Positions 1 through 5,623 of a stretch of 5,623 nt of DNA are shown here, in pieces; within the stretch, counting starts at the first letter, position 1, and every line of letters begins with the position of its first letter. The position numbers and the translations under genes were made by a program. Source of the stretch: Allobosea sp. (GTDB lineage Bacteria; Pseudomonadota; Alphaproteobacteria; Rhizobiales; Beijerinckiaceae); NCBI GenBank assembly GCA_021732895.1, contig JAKFWE010000394.1, positions 1 to 5,623 on the forward strand, written 5' to 3'. Below the pieces are notes generated by a model. That model saw nothing but the letters and a program-made list of their open reading frames with translations. It was not told where the DNA came from and did not search any database.

Positions 1-422
1 CCCTGCTCGACGAGATGGCGCTGCTCAAGCTCGAACTCGTGGGCCTGCCGCCTGACGCCGCCTACAAGTTTCCGTCCGATCTCTCCGGCGGCATGATCAA
101 GCGCGCGGCGCTGGCTCGCGCGCTGGCGCTCGATCCCGAGATCGTCTTTCTCGACGAGCCAACCTCCGGGCTCGATCCGATCGGGGCGGCGGCGTTCGAT
201 GACCTGATCATGACCCTGAAGCAGACTTTGGGCCTGACGGTATTCATGGTAACGCACGATCTCGACAGTCTGTATTCCGCCTGTGACCGGATCGCGGCGC
301 TGGCGGAAAAGAAGGTTGTCGCGATCGGCCCGTTGGCCACCATGCTGGCCTCGGATCATCCCTGGCTGAAAGCCTATTTCGGCGGCGAGCGGGCCCGCGC
401 CCGAGCGGCCGCCGGCATCTGA
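1..422 (+). CDS. mlaF: MlaF-like ABC transporter ATP-binding protein, C-terminal part (5' end outside window)
   Basis: This is the ATPase subunit of an MCE/Mla-type lipid ABC transporter, acting at the cytoplasmic face of the inner membrane and powering an MlaE-type permease. The reading frame is open from base 3, so the ATG at 15 is an internal Met and not the start. About 140 codons are present, and the Walker A half is upstream of the window. Visible are the ABC signature LSGGM (81-95), Walker B IVFLDE with the catalytic Glu (141-158), the D-loop SGLDP (165-179) and the switch His in VTHDL (255-257). The tail HPWLKAYFGGERAR is typical of MlaF-like ATPases, which often end in an HPW..YF motif. 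The stop TGA (420-422) is 19 nt before the mlaD-like gene, which supports a shared transcript. Assignment to the Mla branch depends mainly on that neighbour; the ABC ATPase call itself is certain. Confidence 0.93.
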   Translation, partial: LLDEMALLKLELVGLPPDAAYKFPSDLSGGMIKRAALARALALDPEIVFLDEPTSGLDPIGAAAFDDLIMTLKQTLGLTVFMVTHDLDSLYSACDRIAALAEKKVVAIGPLATMLASDHPWLKAYFGGERARARAAAGI

Positions 423-441
423 GGACGCAAGTTTCGAGAGC

Positions 442-1848
442 ATGGAATCGCGCGCCAACTATGCACTGGTCGGTTTGTTCACGCTCGCGGTGCTCGCGGC
501 GATGTTCGGCTTCGTCTACTGGTTCAACAGCGGCGCCGGCGGCCGAAAGCAGGACGTCCAGGTCATTTTCAGCGGCACGGTGACCGGGCTGGGCCGGGGC
601 TCGAGCGTGCTGTTCAATGGCCTGCGCGTCGGCGAGGTCACCACGATCCAGCTCAGGCCGGGCGATCCGCGCCGGATCTATTCGGTGATCTCGGTCGACA
701 ACACGACGCCGCTGCGCGTCGACACCCGCGCCCGGATCGAGGCTCAGGGTCTCGCCGGCGTCGTCGCCGTCCAGTTGCTCGGCGGAGAGCCGGACGCGGC
801 CGTCCTCACGCCGGCGCCGGGCCAGCAACTGCCGAGCATCACCGCCGAGCGTTCCGAGTTCCAGGATCTGCTCGAGACGGTGCGCACCATCTCCAAGCGC
901 GCCGAGGATGTGCTCGGCAGCGTCGAGGGGCTGGTCAAGGACAACGCCGGGCCGATCAGCAACACGGTCAGGAACGTCGAGCGCTTTTCCGCCGCGCTCG
1001 GCGAGAATTCCGACGGCGTCGGCAAGCTGATGGCGAGCTTCGGCCAGATCGCGGAAACGATCACGCCGCTGACGCAGAAGCTCGGCACGCTCAGTGAGGA
1101 TCTGTCGCAGCTCGTGCGGGCCGTCGATCAGCGCAAGATCACCAACACGCTCGACAATGTCGAGAAGTTCACCGCCGCGCTCGGCGGCTCCAGCGAGGAC
1201 ATCGCCACGACGGCGCGCGAGGCGGCGGCGCTGGGCCAGAAGCTCAATGCGGCGATCGATCCGACCCAGCTCTCCAATACGCTGAACAACGTCGATCGCT
1301 TCGTTGCGGCGCTCGGCGCCTCGAGCGCCGAGGTCACCAGCGCCGTGCGCAACGCCTCCTCGATCGCCGACCGGCTCAACCGGACGCTGGACGAGAAGCG
1401 GCTCGGCAGCACCTTCGACAATATCGAGAAGTTCGCCGCGGCGCTCGGCGGCTCGAGCGACGAGGTCGGCAAGACCGCCGCCAACGTCGCTTCGCTGACC
1501 GAGAAGCTGAACCGCGCCGCCGACCAGATCGAGGGTGTGCTGAAGAGCGCCGAAGCCTTCCTCAACTCGGCCGCCGGCGAGGAGGGCAAGGGCACCTTCG
1601 CCGAGATCGCCAGGGCGGCCCAGTCGATCCGGGTTCTGGCCGACAACCTCGACGGGCGCACGGCGGAGATCACCGCCGGCATAAGCCGCTTCACCGGGCC
1701 GGGCCTGCGCCAGTTCGAGTCGCTCGCCGCCGACGGCAAGCGCACCCTCACCGATCTGAACCGGACCCTGCGCAGCCTCGAGCGCAACCCGCAGCAGTTC
1801 ATCTTCGGCGGTCGTCCCCCGCTTCCCCAATACGGCGGCTCGCGCTAG
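442..1848 (+). CDS. mlaD: MlaD family (MCE domain) protein with long repetitive C-terminal helical region
   Basis: This is the inner-membrane-anchored periplasmic lipid-binding subunit of an MCE transporter; family members form hexameric rings with a central hydrophobic pore. The 468-aa product has a short cytoplasmic N-terminus, one transmembrane helix (about residues 8-28, rich in L/V/A/F and ending YWF), and a single MCE domain at about residues 38-115. The core motif SVLFNGLRVGEV and the later GLAGVVAVQLLGG fit the family. After about residue 130 the protein becomes a long Ala/Leu-rich helical region that contains four related repeats, and it ends in a Pro/Gly-rich tail (GGRPPLPQYGGSR). 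E. coli MlaD has about 183 aa, so the C-terminal extension is large. The ATG at 442 is chosen because it directly precedes the membrane helix. A GAGAG (436-440) lies too close to it to be a good ribosome binding site, so initiation may be coupled to the upstream gene. The lipoprotein gene follows after 5 nt. Confidence 0.93.
   Translation: MESRANYALVGLFTLAVLAAMFGFVYWFNSGAGGRKQDVQVIFSGTVTGLGRGSSVLFNGLRVGEVTTIQLRPGDPRRIYSVISVDNTTPLRVDTRARIEAQGLAGVVAVQLLGGEPDAAVLTPAPGQQLPSITAERSEFQDLLETVRTISKRAEDVLGSVEGLVKDNAGPISNTVRNVERFSAALGENSDGVGKLMASFGQIAETITPLTQKLGTLSEDLSQLVRAVDQRKITNTLDNVEKFTAALGGSSEDIATTAREAAALGQKLNAAIDPTQLSNTLNNVDRFVAALGASSAEVTSAVRNASSIADRLNRTLDEKRLGSTFDNIEKFAAALGGSSDEVGKTAANVASLTEKLNRAADQIEGVLKSAEAFLNSAAGEEGKGTFAEIARAAQSIRVLADNLDGRTAEITAGISRFTGPGLRQFESLAADGKRTLTDLNRTLRSLERNPQQFIFGGRPPLPQYGGSR
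961..1539 (+). repeat. Four internal repeats in the MlaD-like protein, 44-residue (132-bp) period
   Basis: Four copies start at 961, 1144, 1276 and 1408 (residues 174, 235, 279 and 323). The last three are spaced by exactly 132 bp, or 44 residues; the first is 61 residues from the second. Each opens with a conserved block of about 20 residues. Consensus: [NS]T[LVF]xN[VI][ED][KR]FxAALGxxSx, then an acidic and an aliphatic residue. Copies two and four match at 13 of the first 20 positions. The rest of each unit is helical and ends near a KLN or RLN motif. The units probably arose by intragenic duplication and lengthen the periplasmic helical part of the protein. Confidence 0.9.
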
Positions 1849-1853
1849 GTCTG

Positions 1854-2465
1854 ATGACGATGCTTTTCCTGCGTTCGCTTCCGCGCGCCGCGCCGCGCCC
1901 GTCGCCCTCCCTGGCGCTGGCGGCGGCGCTCGCGCTCTCCGGCTGCGCCGGCGGCGCCGCGCCGACCACCTACGATCTCTCCGCGCCGCGCGATTTCGGC
2001 CGCCTCGGCGGCTCGCGCGCCGCCCTCGTCGTCGCCGAGCCGACAACGGTGCAGGCGCTGGATTCCGACCGTGTCATCGTCAAGGACTCGGCCGGCGCGC
2101 TGTCCTTCCTCGGCGGCGCGCAATGGGCCGACAGGGTGCCCAGGCTGGTCCAGACCAGGCTGGTGCAGACCTTCGAGAACGGCAGCAGGCTGGCCTCGGT
2201 GAGCCGCCCGGGTGAGCGCATCGTTCCCGAGCTTCAGCTCATCACCGACATCCGCAGCTTCAATATCGACGCCGCCAGCGGGGCGGCCGTCGTCGAGATC
2301 ACGGCCAAGCTGGTCGGCGATCGCACCGGCCGGGTTCAGCGCGCCCGGGTCTTCCTCGCGCGTTCACCCGCCGGATCGGTCGATGGCGGAGCGGCCGCCC
2401 AGGCGCTGGACCGCGCCCTGTCGCAGGTGCTGGTCGAGATCGTGCGCTGGGCCGGCCGGGGCTGA
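1854..2465 (+). CDS. ABC-type transport auxiliary lipoprotein (PqiC/DUF330-like)
   Basis: This is a 203-aa predicted lipoprotein. The N-terminus has a positively charged stretch, a hydrophobic Ala/Leu segment and a lipobox LSGC, with the lipidated Cys at residue 31. Residue 32 after it is Ala, not Asp, consistent with sorting to the outer membrane. The mature part begins with TYDLSAP, which resembles the start of the ABC transport auxiliary domain, and continues with alternating strands and helices, including WADRVPRLVQTRLVQTFENG. In PqiABC-type systems such lipoproteins are the outer-membrane partner of the MCE subunit; the same role is inferred here from fold family and position. The gene starts 5 nt after the mlaD stop, probably with coupled translation. 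A second ATG at 1860 is possible, but both give the same signal peptide. It is the last gene of the operon, since the next gene is on the opposite strand. Confidence 0.88.
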   Translation: MTMLFLRSLPRAAPRPSPSLALAAALALSGCAGGAAPTTYDLSAPRDFGRLGGSRAALVVAEPTTVQALDSDRVIVKDSAGALSFLGGAQWADRVPRLVQTRLVQTFENGSRLASVSRPGERIVPELQLITDIRSFNIDAASGAAVVEITAKLVGDRTGRVQRARVFLARSPAGSVDGGAAAQALDRALSQVLVEIVRWAGRG

Positions 2466-2488
2466 CCGCCCGGCTCGAGGCCGGGCGG
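2466..2488. terminator. GC-rich hairpin directly after the operon stop codon
   Basis: A perfect 9-bp inverted repeat (CCGCCCGGC and GCCGGGCGG) with a 5-nt loop TCGAG begins at the base after the lipoprotein stop codon. No T-run follows on either strand, so it does not meet the classical intrinsic terminator pattern. It may protect the 3' end of the operon mRNA or act as a weak or Rho-assisted terminator. The hairpin is certain from sequence; the terminator role is inferred. Confidence 0.5.
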
Positions 2489-2498
2489 ACCGCGCCTG

Positions 2499-2532
2499 AA
2501 ACAGGAGCGGCCGCCCCTGAAGGCGGCCGTTC
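2499..2532 (-). terminator. Candidate intrinsic terminator of the minus-strand gene
   Basis: Bases 2505-2515 and 2522-2532 form an 11-bp stem (8 perfect GC pairs at the core, then one G-U and two regular pairs) around a 6-nt loop. Read on the minus strand, the stem is followed by a short T-rich stretch, TGTTT (2503-2499). It lies 45 nt past the stop codon of the minus-strand gene. The T tract is short, so the call is moderate. The same hairpin could also stop residual plus-strand transcription from the lipid transport operon. Confidence 0.45.
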
Positions 2533-2551
2533 TCGCGATGTCGCGCCGCGT

Positions 2552-2584
2552 TTCGCAGGCCTACTCGCTTCGCAGGCCTACTCG
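2552..2584. repeat. Tandem duplication, 17-bp period, across the stop codon of the minus-strand gene
   Basis: The 16-mer TTCGCAGGCCTACTCG occurs at 2552-2567 and again at 2569-2584, separated by one base. The right-hand copy contains the last sense codon and the TAG stop (2578-2580) of the minus-strand coding region. The left-hand copy is entirely in its 3' untranslated part and places a second TAG in another frame. Gain or loss of one unit would leave the encoded protein unchanged. Confidence 0.95.
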
Positions 2585-5500
2585 AAGCGCCCGCTGGCAT
2601 GGGCCAGCATGGTGTAGACCTTGCCCGTCTCCGAGGTCAGGTAGGTCTTCGCCACCATCGAGTCGCGGTCGTCCTTGGCCGCCTCGCCGAGCAGGCGCTC
2701 GAACTCGTCGATATAGCGGTCGACGGTTTCCTTGAACTCCGCGTCCCGGCGGTATTTGCGCCGGATCTCGTCGAAGGTCTGCTGGCCCTGCAAGGTGTAG
2801 AGCCGGCGCGTGAAGACGTTGCGCTCGCCGCGCTTGTAGCGGTCCCACAGTTCGACGGCGGCGTTGTGGTCGATCATCCGGGCGATGTCGACCGAGAGCG
2901 AATCGAGCTTCTCGATCGAATGCGCGGTCGGCCGCGCGGCTTCGGGAGCGCGCTCTTCGCGCGAGGCCCGGTTCAGCAGGTCCGAGAGCCAGCCGGCCTT
3001 GGCGGGGGGCTGTTCGGCGGCGGTCGCGCGACGGGGCGCCTCGGGAACGGGGGAGTGCGCCGGACGCAGCGTCGGGGCCGGTCTGGCCTCGGCGCGCGCG
3101 GGCTCCGCCCTGGCGGGCTCGCGTCGGCCTTCGTCGGGTTCCGCGTCGAGCGACGGCCGCAGCAGCGGTTCGGCCTGCGGCAGCCGCGAGGGGGTCAGCG
3201 CCGTCGTGTAGGCCGGCGCCGGCATGGCGGCGGCGGCGCGTCGCGGCGGCTCGGCGGCCAGCGGCGCGGCGCTGTCGCTGGCGCGGCCCGAGCGCGTCAC
3301 GATCTCGGTCAGTTCGTTGAGCGCCTTGATCTGCTCGGCCACGACACGCCGCATCGCCGAGGTCGATTCCTGCGTCTCGCGCGGCAGGTCGAGCACGCCG
3401 CGCTTCAGCTCGGCGCGCGTCGCCTCCAGCTCCTGCTGAATCTCCGCCGAGATCGCCCGCATGTCCTGCGCCGCGCCCTCGAAGCGCTGGGTCACCTTGG
3501 CGAGTTCGCCGCCGAGTTCGGTCGTCACCTGCTCATAGGCGGCGCGCAGGGCATGCGCCGTGCGCTCGCGCTCCTTGCCCGTCGCGGCGCGGATCATCTC
3601 GAACTGCTCGCTGATGGCGCCGCTGGTCGCCTCGGCCGAATCGCTGAGAACGCCGCTGATCTGGCGCGCCCGCGCCTCGGCCGAAGCCAGCGATTCCTCG
3701 ATCATCGCCGCGAAGGAGCGCGTGATCGATTCGACGTCGTCGGTCCGATGGGAAATCAGCCCATGCATCTGCTCCAGCGTTTCCTTGCGCTCGGCCAGCG
3801 CCTTGCCGACGCGCGCCTCGACCTGCTCGAGCCGCGAGGCGACGGCGTGCAGCGCCGCCGTGCTGGCCTGCGTGACCTCGCCCAGCGAAGCGCCTTGTCC
3901 GTCGATCTGCCCGACCAGCGCCGTGGTCTGGCGCAGCGTGCCCTCGGAGAACGTCTTCAACTCCTCGACCTGCGCAGCGACCTGGCGGGACGCGGCGTGC
4001 GTTTCCTCCATCACCGTGGCGAGAACCGATTGCAGCTCGACGACGCGGGCCGAGAGGCCGCCTTCGATCGCGACCAGGTTCTTGTTCGCGCCGGCGACGA
4101 TCTGCTGCATCAGCTTGTTGGCTTCGCCGAGGCGGCCGAGCATGCCGCCCAGTTCGCCGCGCAACCGGTCGTTGGTGTCGACCAGCGCGTCGACCGATTG
4201 GCGGGCTCCGTTGACAAGCGTGTCGCGCAGCCCGCCGGACGAGGCTTCGATCGCGCCCGTGATCTCGGCGCCGCGCTCGCGCAGCCCTTCGATCATCGCC
4301 GCGCCGCGGCTTTCGATGGCGTTCGCCACCGCCTCGCCGACCATGGCGAGTTCGCTGGTGATCGCCTCGCCCCGCTGGCCCAGCGCCGCGACCATGCCGC
4401 CGCCCTTGTCGTCGAACAGGACGCGCAGTTCCTGGGCGCGGCTCCCGAGCGCGACCGAGATCGCGTCCGACTTGCTCTGCAGGGTGTCGGCGATCTGCTG
4501 GCCGCGCGCATCGAGCGTGCCCGAGACGCTGTCGAGCCGGCCGACGACGCGCTCCTCGAAGCGCGCCACGCTCTGGTCGAGCGTATCGGCGATCTGCAGG
4601 GCGCGGCCGCCCAGCGTGGCGTTGATCGCCTCGGCCTTCTCGCTGAGCGTGAGCGTCAGCGCCTCGCTCTTCGAGGTGACGACCTCGCCGATCTCCTCGG
4701 CCTTGGCGGCGAGCGCACGCGTGACCTCGCGGCCGCCCTCGGCCAGCACGCGGGCGATATCGACCGTGCGCTCGACCAGCGCCTCGTTCAGGGCGGTGGC
4801 GCGCGAGCCGAGATTGCCGTCGATGCGCAGCAACAGCCCGTCCAGCGAGTTGGCGATCTCGGCGCTCTTGGCGCCCGAGCGCTCCTCGAACACCCTGATC
4901 TGGTTTTCCATCGCCGTCGCGGCCTCGCCGGAGCGGGCGGCCAGGATCTCGGCGGCTTCCATGGCGCGGGCGCCGATGGTCTCGGCCAGCGCCTGCCCGT
5001 CCTCGGCCAGCAGTTTCTCGACCCGGCCGAGACGCAGCGTCACCGCATCGGTGAAGCCGCGGCTGTCCTCCTCGATCTTGAGGGTGAGCGCGCCGCCCTG
5101 GCGCACCACGATCTCCTCGAAGGCGGCGAGCCGCGAGCCCAGCGCGCCCTCGATCTCGCGGCCATGCGTCTCGAACAGGCGCGAGAAAGCGCTGAGCCTG
5201 TCGGTGAGGCCGGTCTCGATCTCACGGCCCTGCGTGTCGAACAGCCGGTTGAACGCGTCGTGCCGCGTCGCCAGCGCCTCGTTCAGCGCCTGGCTTCGCG
5301 CCTCGACCGAGCGCAGCATCGACTCGGCGTTGGCCGTCAGCGCCTCGTTGACGCGGCCGCCCTGCACCGTCAGCGCCAGCACGATGTCCCGGCCGGCTCC
5401 GGCGAGCTGCGTGCGGGCCTCCTCGGCATGCACGGTGAAGGTCTCGCGCAGTCCCTGCACGGCCGCCCCGACCCGGTCCGCGACCTCGCGCCCATCTACG

Positions 5501-5623
5501 TTGATGGTGTCGGCGAGCATGCGCGTCGCATCCGACATGCGCCGCGCCAGCGCCTCGCTCTGCTCGCCGAGAAGGCTGTGGATCTCGCGCCCGCCGGCGA
5601 CGAGATTGCCCACCATGCCGTCG
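2578..5623 (-). CDS. Giant coiled-coil protein, C-terminal 1014 codons (5' end outside window); candidate polar-growth scaffold (GPR/RgsE-like)
   Basis: The frame is open to the window edge (Asp-Gly codons precede the first visible Met at 5616), so the true start lies beyond it. Counting from that Met, there are four parts. Residues 6-489 are 44 consecutive eleven-residue repeats. Residues 490-777 are less regular helical coiled coil. Residues 778-900 are a Pro/Ala/Arg/Glu-rich, probably disordered linker containing the motif GWLSDLLNRAS (875-885). Residues 901-1012 are a compact charged and aromatic C-terminal domain. No membrane helix is seen in this part. There is no Cys, and only two Trp (876, 924). 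Proteins of this kind are often automatically labelled kinesin-like or apolipoprotein A-like. From memory, the closest characterised match in architecture and likely lineage is the Growth Pole Ring protein of Agrobacterium (about 2100 aa, RgsE in Sinorhizobium), which scaffolds unipolar growth. That identity is inference. The gene converges on the lipid transport operon and is not part of it. Confidence 0.9.
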   Translation of the reverse strand, partial: DGMVGNLVAGGREIHSLLGEQSEALARRMSDATRMLADTINVDGREVADRVGAAVQGLRETFTVHAEEARTQLAGAGRDIVLALTVQGGRVNEALTANAESMLRSVEARSQALNEALATRHDAFNRLFDTQGREIETGLTDRLSAFSRLFETHGREIEGALGSRLAAFEEIVVRQGGALTLKIEEDSRGFTDAVTLRLGRVEKLLAEDGQALAETIGARAMEAAEILAARSGEAATAMENQIRVFEERSGAKSAEIANSLDGLLLRIDGNLGSRATALNEALVERTVDIARVLAEGGREVTRALAAKAEEIGEVVTSKSEALTLTLSEKAEAINATLGGRALQIADTLDQSVARFEERVVGRLDSVSGTLDARGQQIADTLQSKSDAISVALGSRAQELRVLFDDKGGGMVAALGQRGEAITSELAMVGEAVANAIESRGAAMIEGLRERGAEITGAIEASSGGLRDTLVNGARQSVDALVDTNDRLRGELGGMLGRLGEANKLMQQIVAGANKNLVAIEGGLSARVVELQSVLATVMEETHAASRQVAAQVEELKTFSEGTLRQTTALVGQIDGQGASLGEVTQASTAALHAVASRLEQVEARVGKALAERKETLEQMHGLISHRTDDVESITRSFAAMIEESLASAEARARQISGVLSDSAEATSGAISEQFEMIRAATGKERERTAHALRAAYEQVTTELGGELAKVTQRFEGAAQDMRAISAEIQQELEATRAELKRGVLDLPRETQESTSAMRRVVAEQIKALNELTEIVTRSGRASDSAAPLAAEPPRRAAAAMPAPAYTTALTPSRLPQAEPLLRPSLDAEPDEGRREPARAEPARAEARPAPTLRPAHSPVPEAPRRATAAEQPPAKAGWLSDLLNRASREERAPEAARPTAHSIEKLDSLSVDIARMIDHNAAVELWDRYKRGERNVFTRRLYTLQGQQTFDEIRRKYRRDAEFKETVDRYIDEFERLLGEAAKDDRDSMVAKTYLTSETGKVYTMLAHASGRFE
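2581..2916 (-). other. Region encoding the C-terminal globular domain of the giant coiled-coil protein
   Basis: Residues 901-1012 have the composition of a folded helical domain, unlike the rest of the protein. They contain aromatic and charged motifs such as AAVELWDRYKRGERNVFTRRLY, split here as AAVELWDRYKRG and ERNVFTRRLY, then FDEIRRKYRRD, FKETVDRYIDEFERLL and TGKVYTMLAHASGRFE at the very end. I do not recognise a named domain family for it. It may be the part that docks the coiled coil to a partner. Confidence 0.65.
2917..3285 (-). other. Region encoding a Pro/Ala/Arg-rich disordered linker
   Basis: Residues 778-900 of the minus-strand protein are dominated by Pro, Ala, Arg and Glu, with a short internal duplication EPARAEPARA (833-842). 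Low complexity and lack of a hydrophobic pattern suggest a flexible tether between the coiled coil and the C-terminal domain. The one exception is the amphipathic GWLSDLLNRAS (875-885), which looks like a short binding motif. Confidence 0.75.
4150..5601 (-). repeat. 44 uninterrupted hendecad (11-residue, 33-bp) repeats
   Basis: Residues 6-489 of the visible protein divide into 44 units of exactly 11 residues with no insertion or deletion. Position 11 is I, L, V, M or F in 43 units; the exception is Ser in unit 22. Position 7 is I, L, V, M or F in 40 units. Position 4 is small (G, A, S, T) or aliphatic in 42 units. Position 3 is often Arg or Lys and position 4 is Gly in about a third. Typical units are DARGQQIADTL and SEKAEAINATL. 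The 3-4-4 spacing of core positions defines a hendecad coiled coil or an apolipoprotein-type amphipathic helix. The array probably continues upstream of the window. Units 11 to 15 also show a 22-residue super-period (AFNRLF, AFSRLF, then AFEEIV). Confidence 0.92.

Noticed and set aside
1128..1802. 224-codon open frame on the minus strand
   Set aside because: It is a second antisense frame inside the mlaD-like gene. The apparent repeats in its translation are only the mirror of the 132-bp repeats of the real gene.
244..2046. 600-codon open frame on the minus strand
   Set aside because: It lies antisense across mlaD, the end of mlaF and the start of the lipoprotein gene, all of which have clear family motifs. 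Its translation is Arg/Ala-rich low complexity, as expected from the complement of GC-rich, codon-biased genes.
2212..2499. 95-codon plus-strand frame overlapping the lipoprotein gene
   Set aside because: It is an out-of-frame Ser/Pro/Arg-rich translation of the lipoprotein gene, running into the terminator hairpin, with no recognisable domain.
2538..2735. 65-codon plus-strand frame beginning in the intergenic region
   Set aside because: It runs through the 17-bp duplication and into the antisense of the C-terminal domain. The product is Arg/Pro/Ser-rich without motifs, so it is a chance open frame.
2864..3211. 115-codon plus-strand frame opposite the linker region
   Set aside because: It is antisense to the Pro/Ala-rich linker and gives a low-complexity Ala/Ser/Gly product; no ribosome binding site or family feature was seen.
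4150..5601. Tandem DNA repeat or CRISPR-like array
   Set aside because: The 33-bp periodicity is at protein pattern level. Units are highly diverged in DNA and form one open reading frame, without identical repeats and spacers.
2578..5623. Methyl-accepting chemotaxis protein or motor-type kinesin as identity of the minus-strand protein
   Set aside because: The coiled coil and ALNE- and AIN-like repeats superficially resemble chemoreceptor helices, but no conserved hairpin-tip signature, HAMP domain or membrane helix is visible. No P-loop motor motif is seen, so a kinesin label would only reflect coiled-coil similarity.

Overview
The window looks like chromosomal DNA of a GC-rich alphaproteobacterium, most likely in the order Hyphomicrobiales (Rhizobiales; a Bosea- or Methylobacterium-like lineage would fit). 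This rests on the strong G/C bias at third codon positions, on the MlaF-MlaD-auxiliary lipoprotein gene order, and on a very long apolipoprotein-like coiled-coil protein of a kind I associate with that order. Genus cannot be fixed from sequence reading alone. I see no mobile element, CRISPR array, tRNA or rRNA, and no sign of recent transfer.

Left half, + strand (1-2465): the 3' part of an MCE-type lipid transport operon. It holds the C-terminal part of the ATPase (MlaF-like, cut by the window edge), a long single-MCE-domain substrate-binding protein (MlaD-like, 468 aa) whose C-terminal part carries internal repeats with an exact 44-residue period, and a 203-aa outer-membrane-type lipoprotein of the ABC transport auxiliary (PqiC/DUF330-like) family. 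Gaps are 19 and 5 nt, so the three are almost certainly cotranscribed. The permease (MlaE) should lie just upstream of the window. Together they would move phospholipid or another lipid between inner and outer membrane: the ATPase drives the permease, MlaD is anchored in the inner membrane and forms the periplasmic conduit, and the lipoprotein is the likely outer-membrane partner.

Middle (2466-2577): a 112-nt convergent intergenic region with two strong GC-rich hairpins and a 17-bp-period tandem duplication that overlaps the stop codon of the minus-strand gene.

Right half, - strand (2578-5623): the C-terminal 1014 codons of a giant coiled-coil protein whose 5' end is outside the window. The visible protein has four parts: an uninterrupted array of 44 eleven-residue (hendecad) repeats, a less regular coiled coil, a Pro/Ala/Arg-rich disordered linker with one embedded short motif, and a compact conserved-looking C-terminal domain of about 112 residues. 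It contains no cysteine and only two tryptophans. My best hypothesis is a homologue of the Growth Pole Ring protein (GPR of Agrobacterium, RgsE of Sinorhizobium), a scaffold for polar growth. This is inference from architecture.

Nothing here is clearly a new biological system. The most unusual signals are the unbroken hendecad array and the 44-residue repeat of the MlaD tail.
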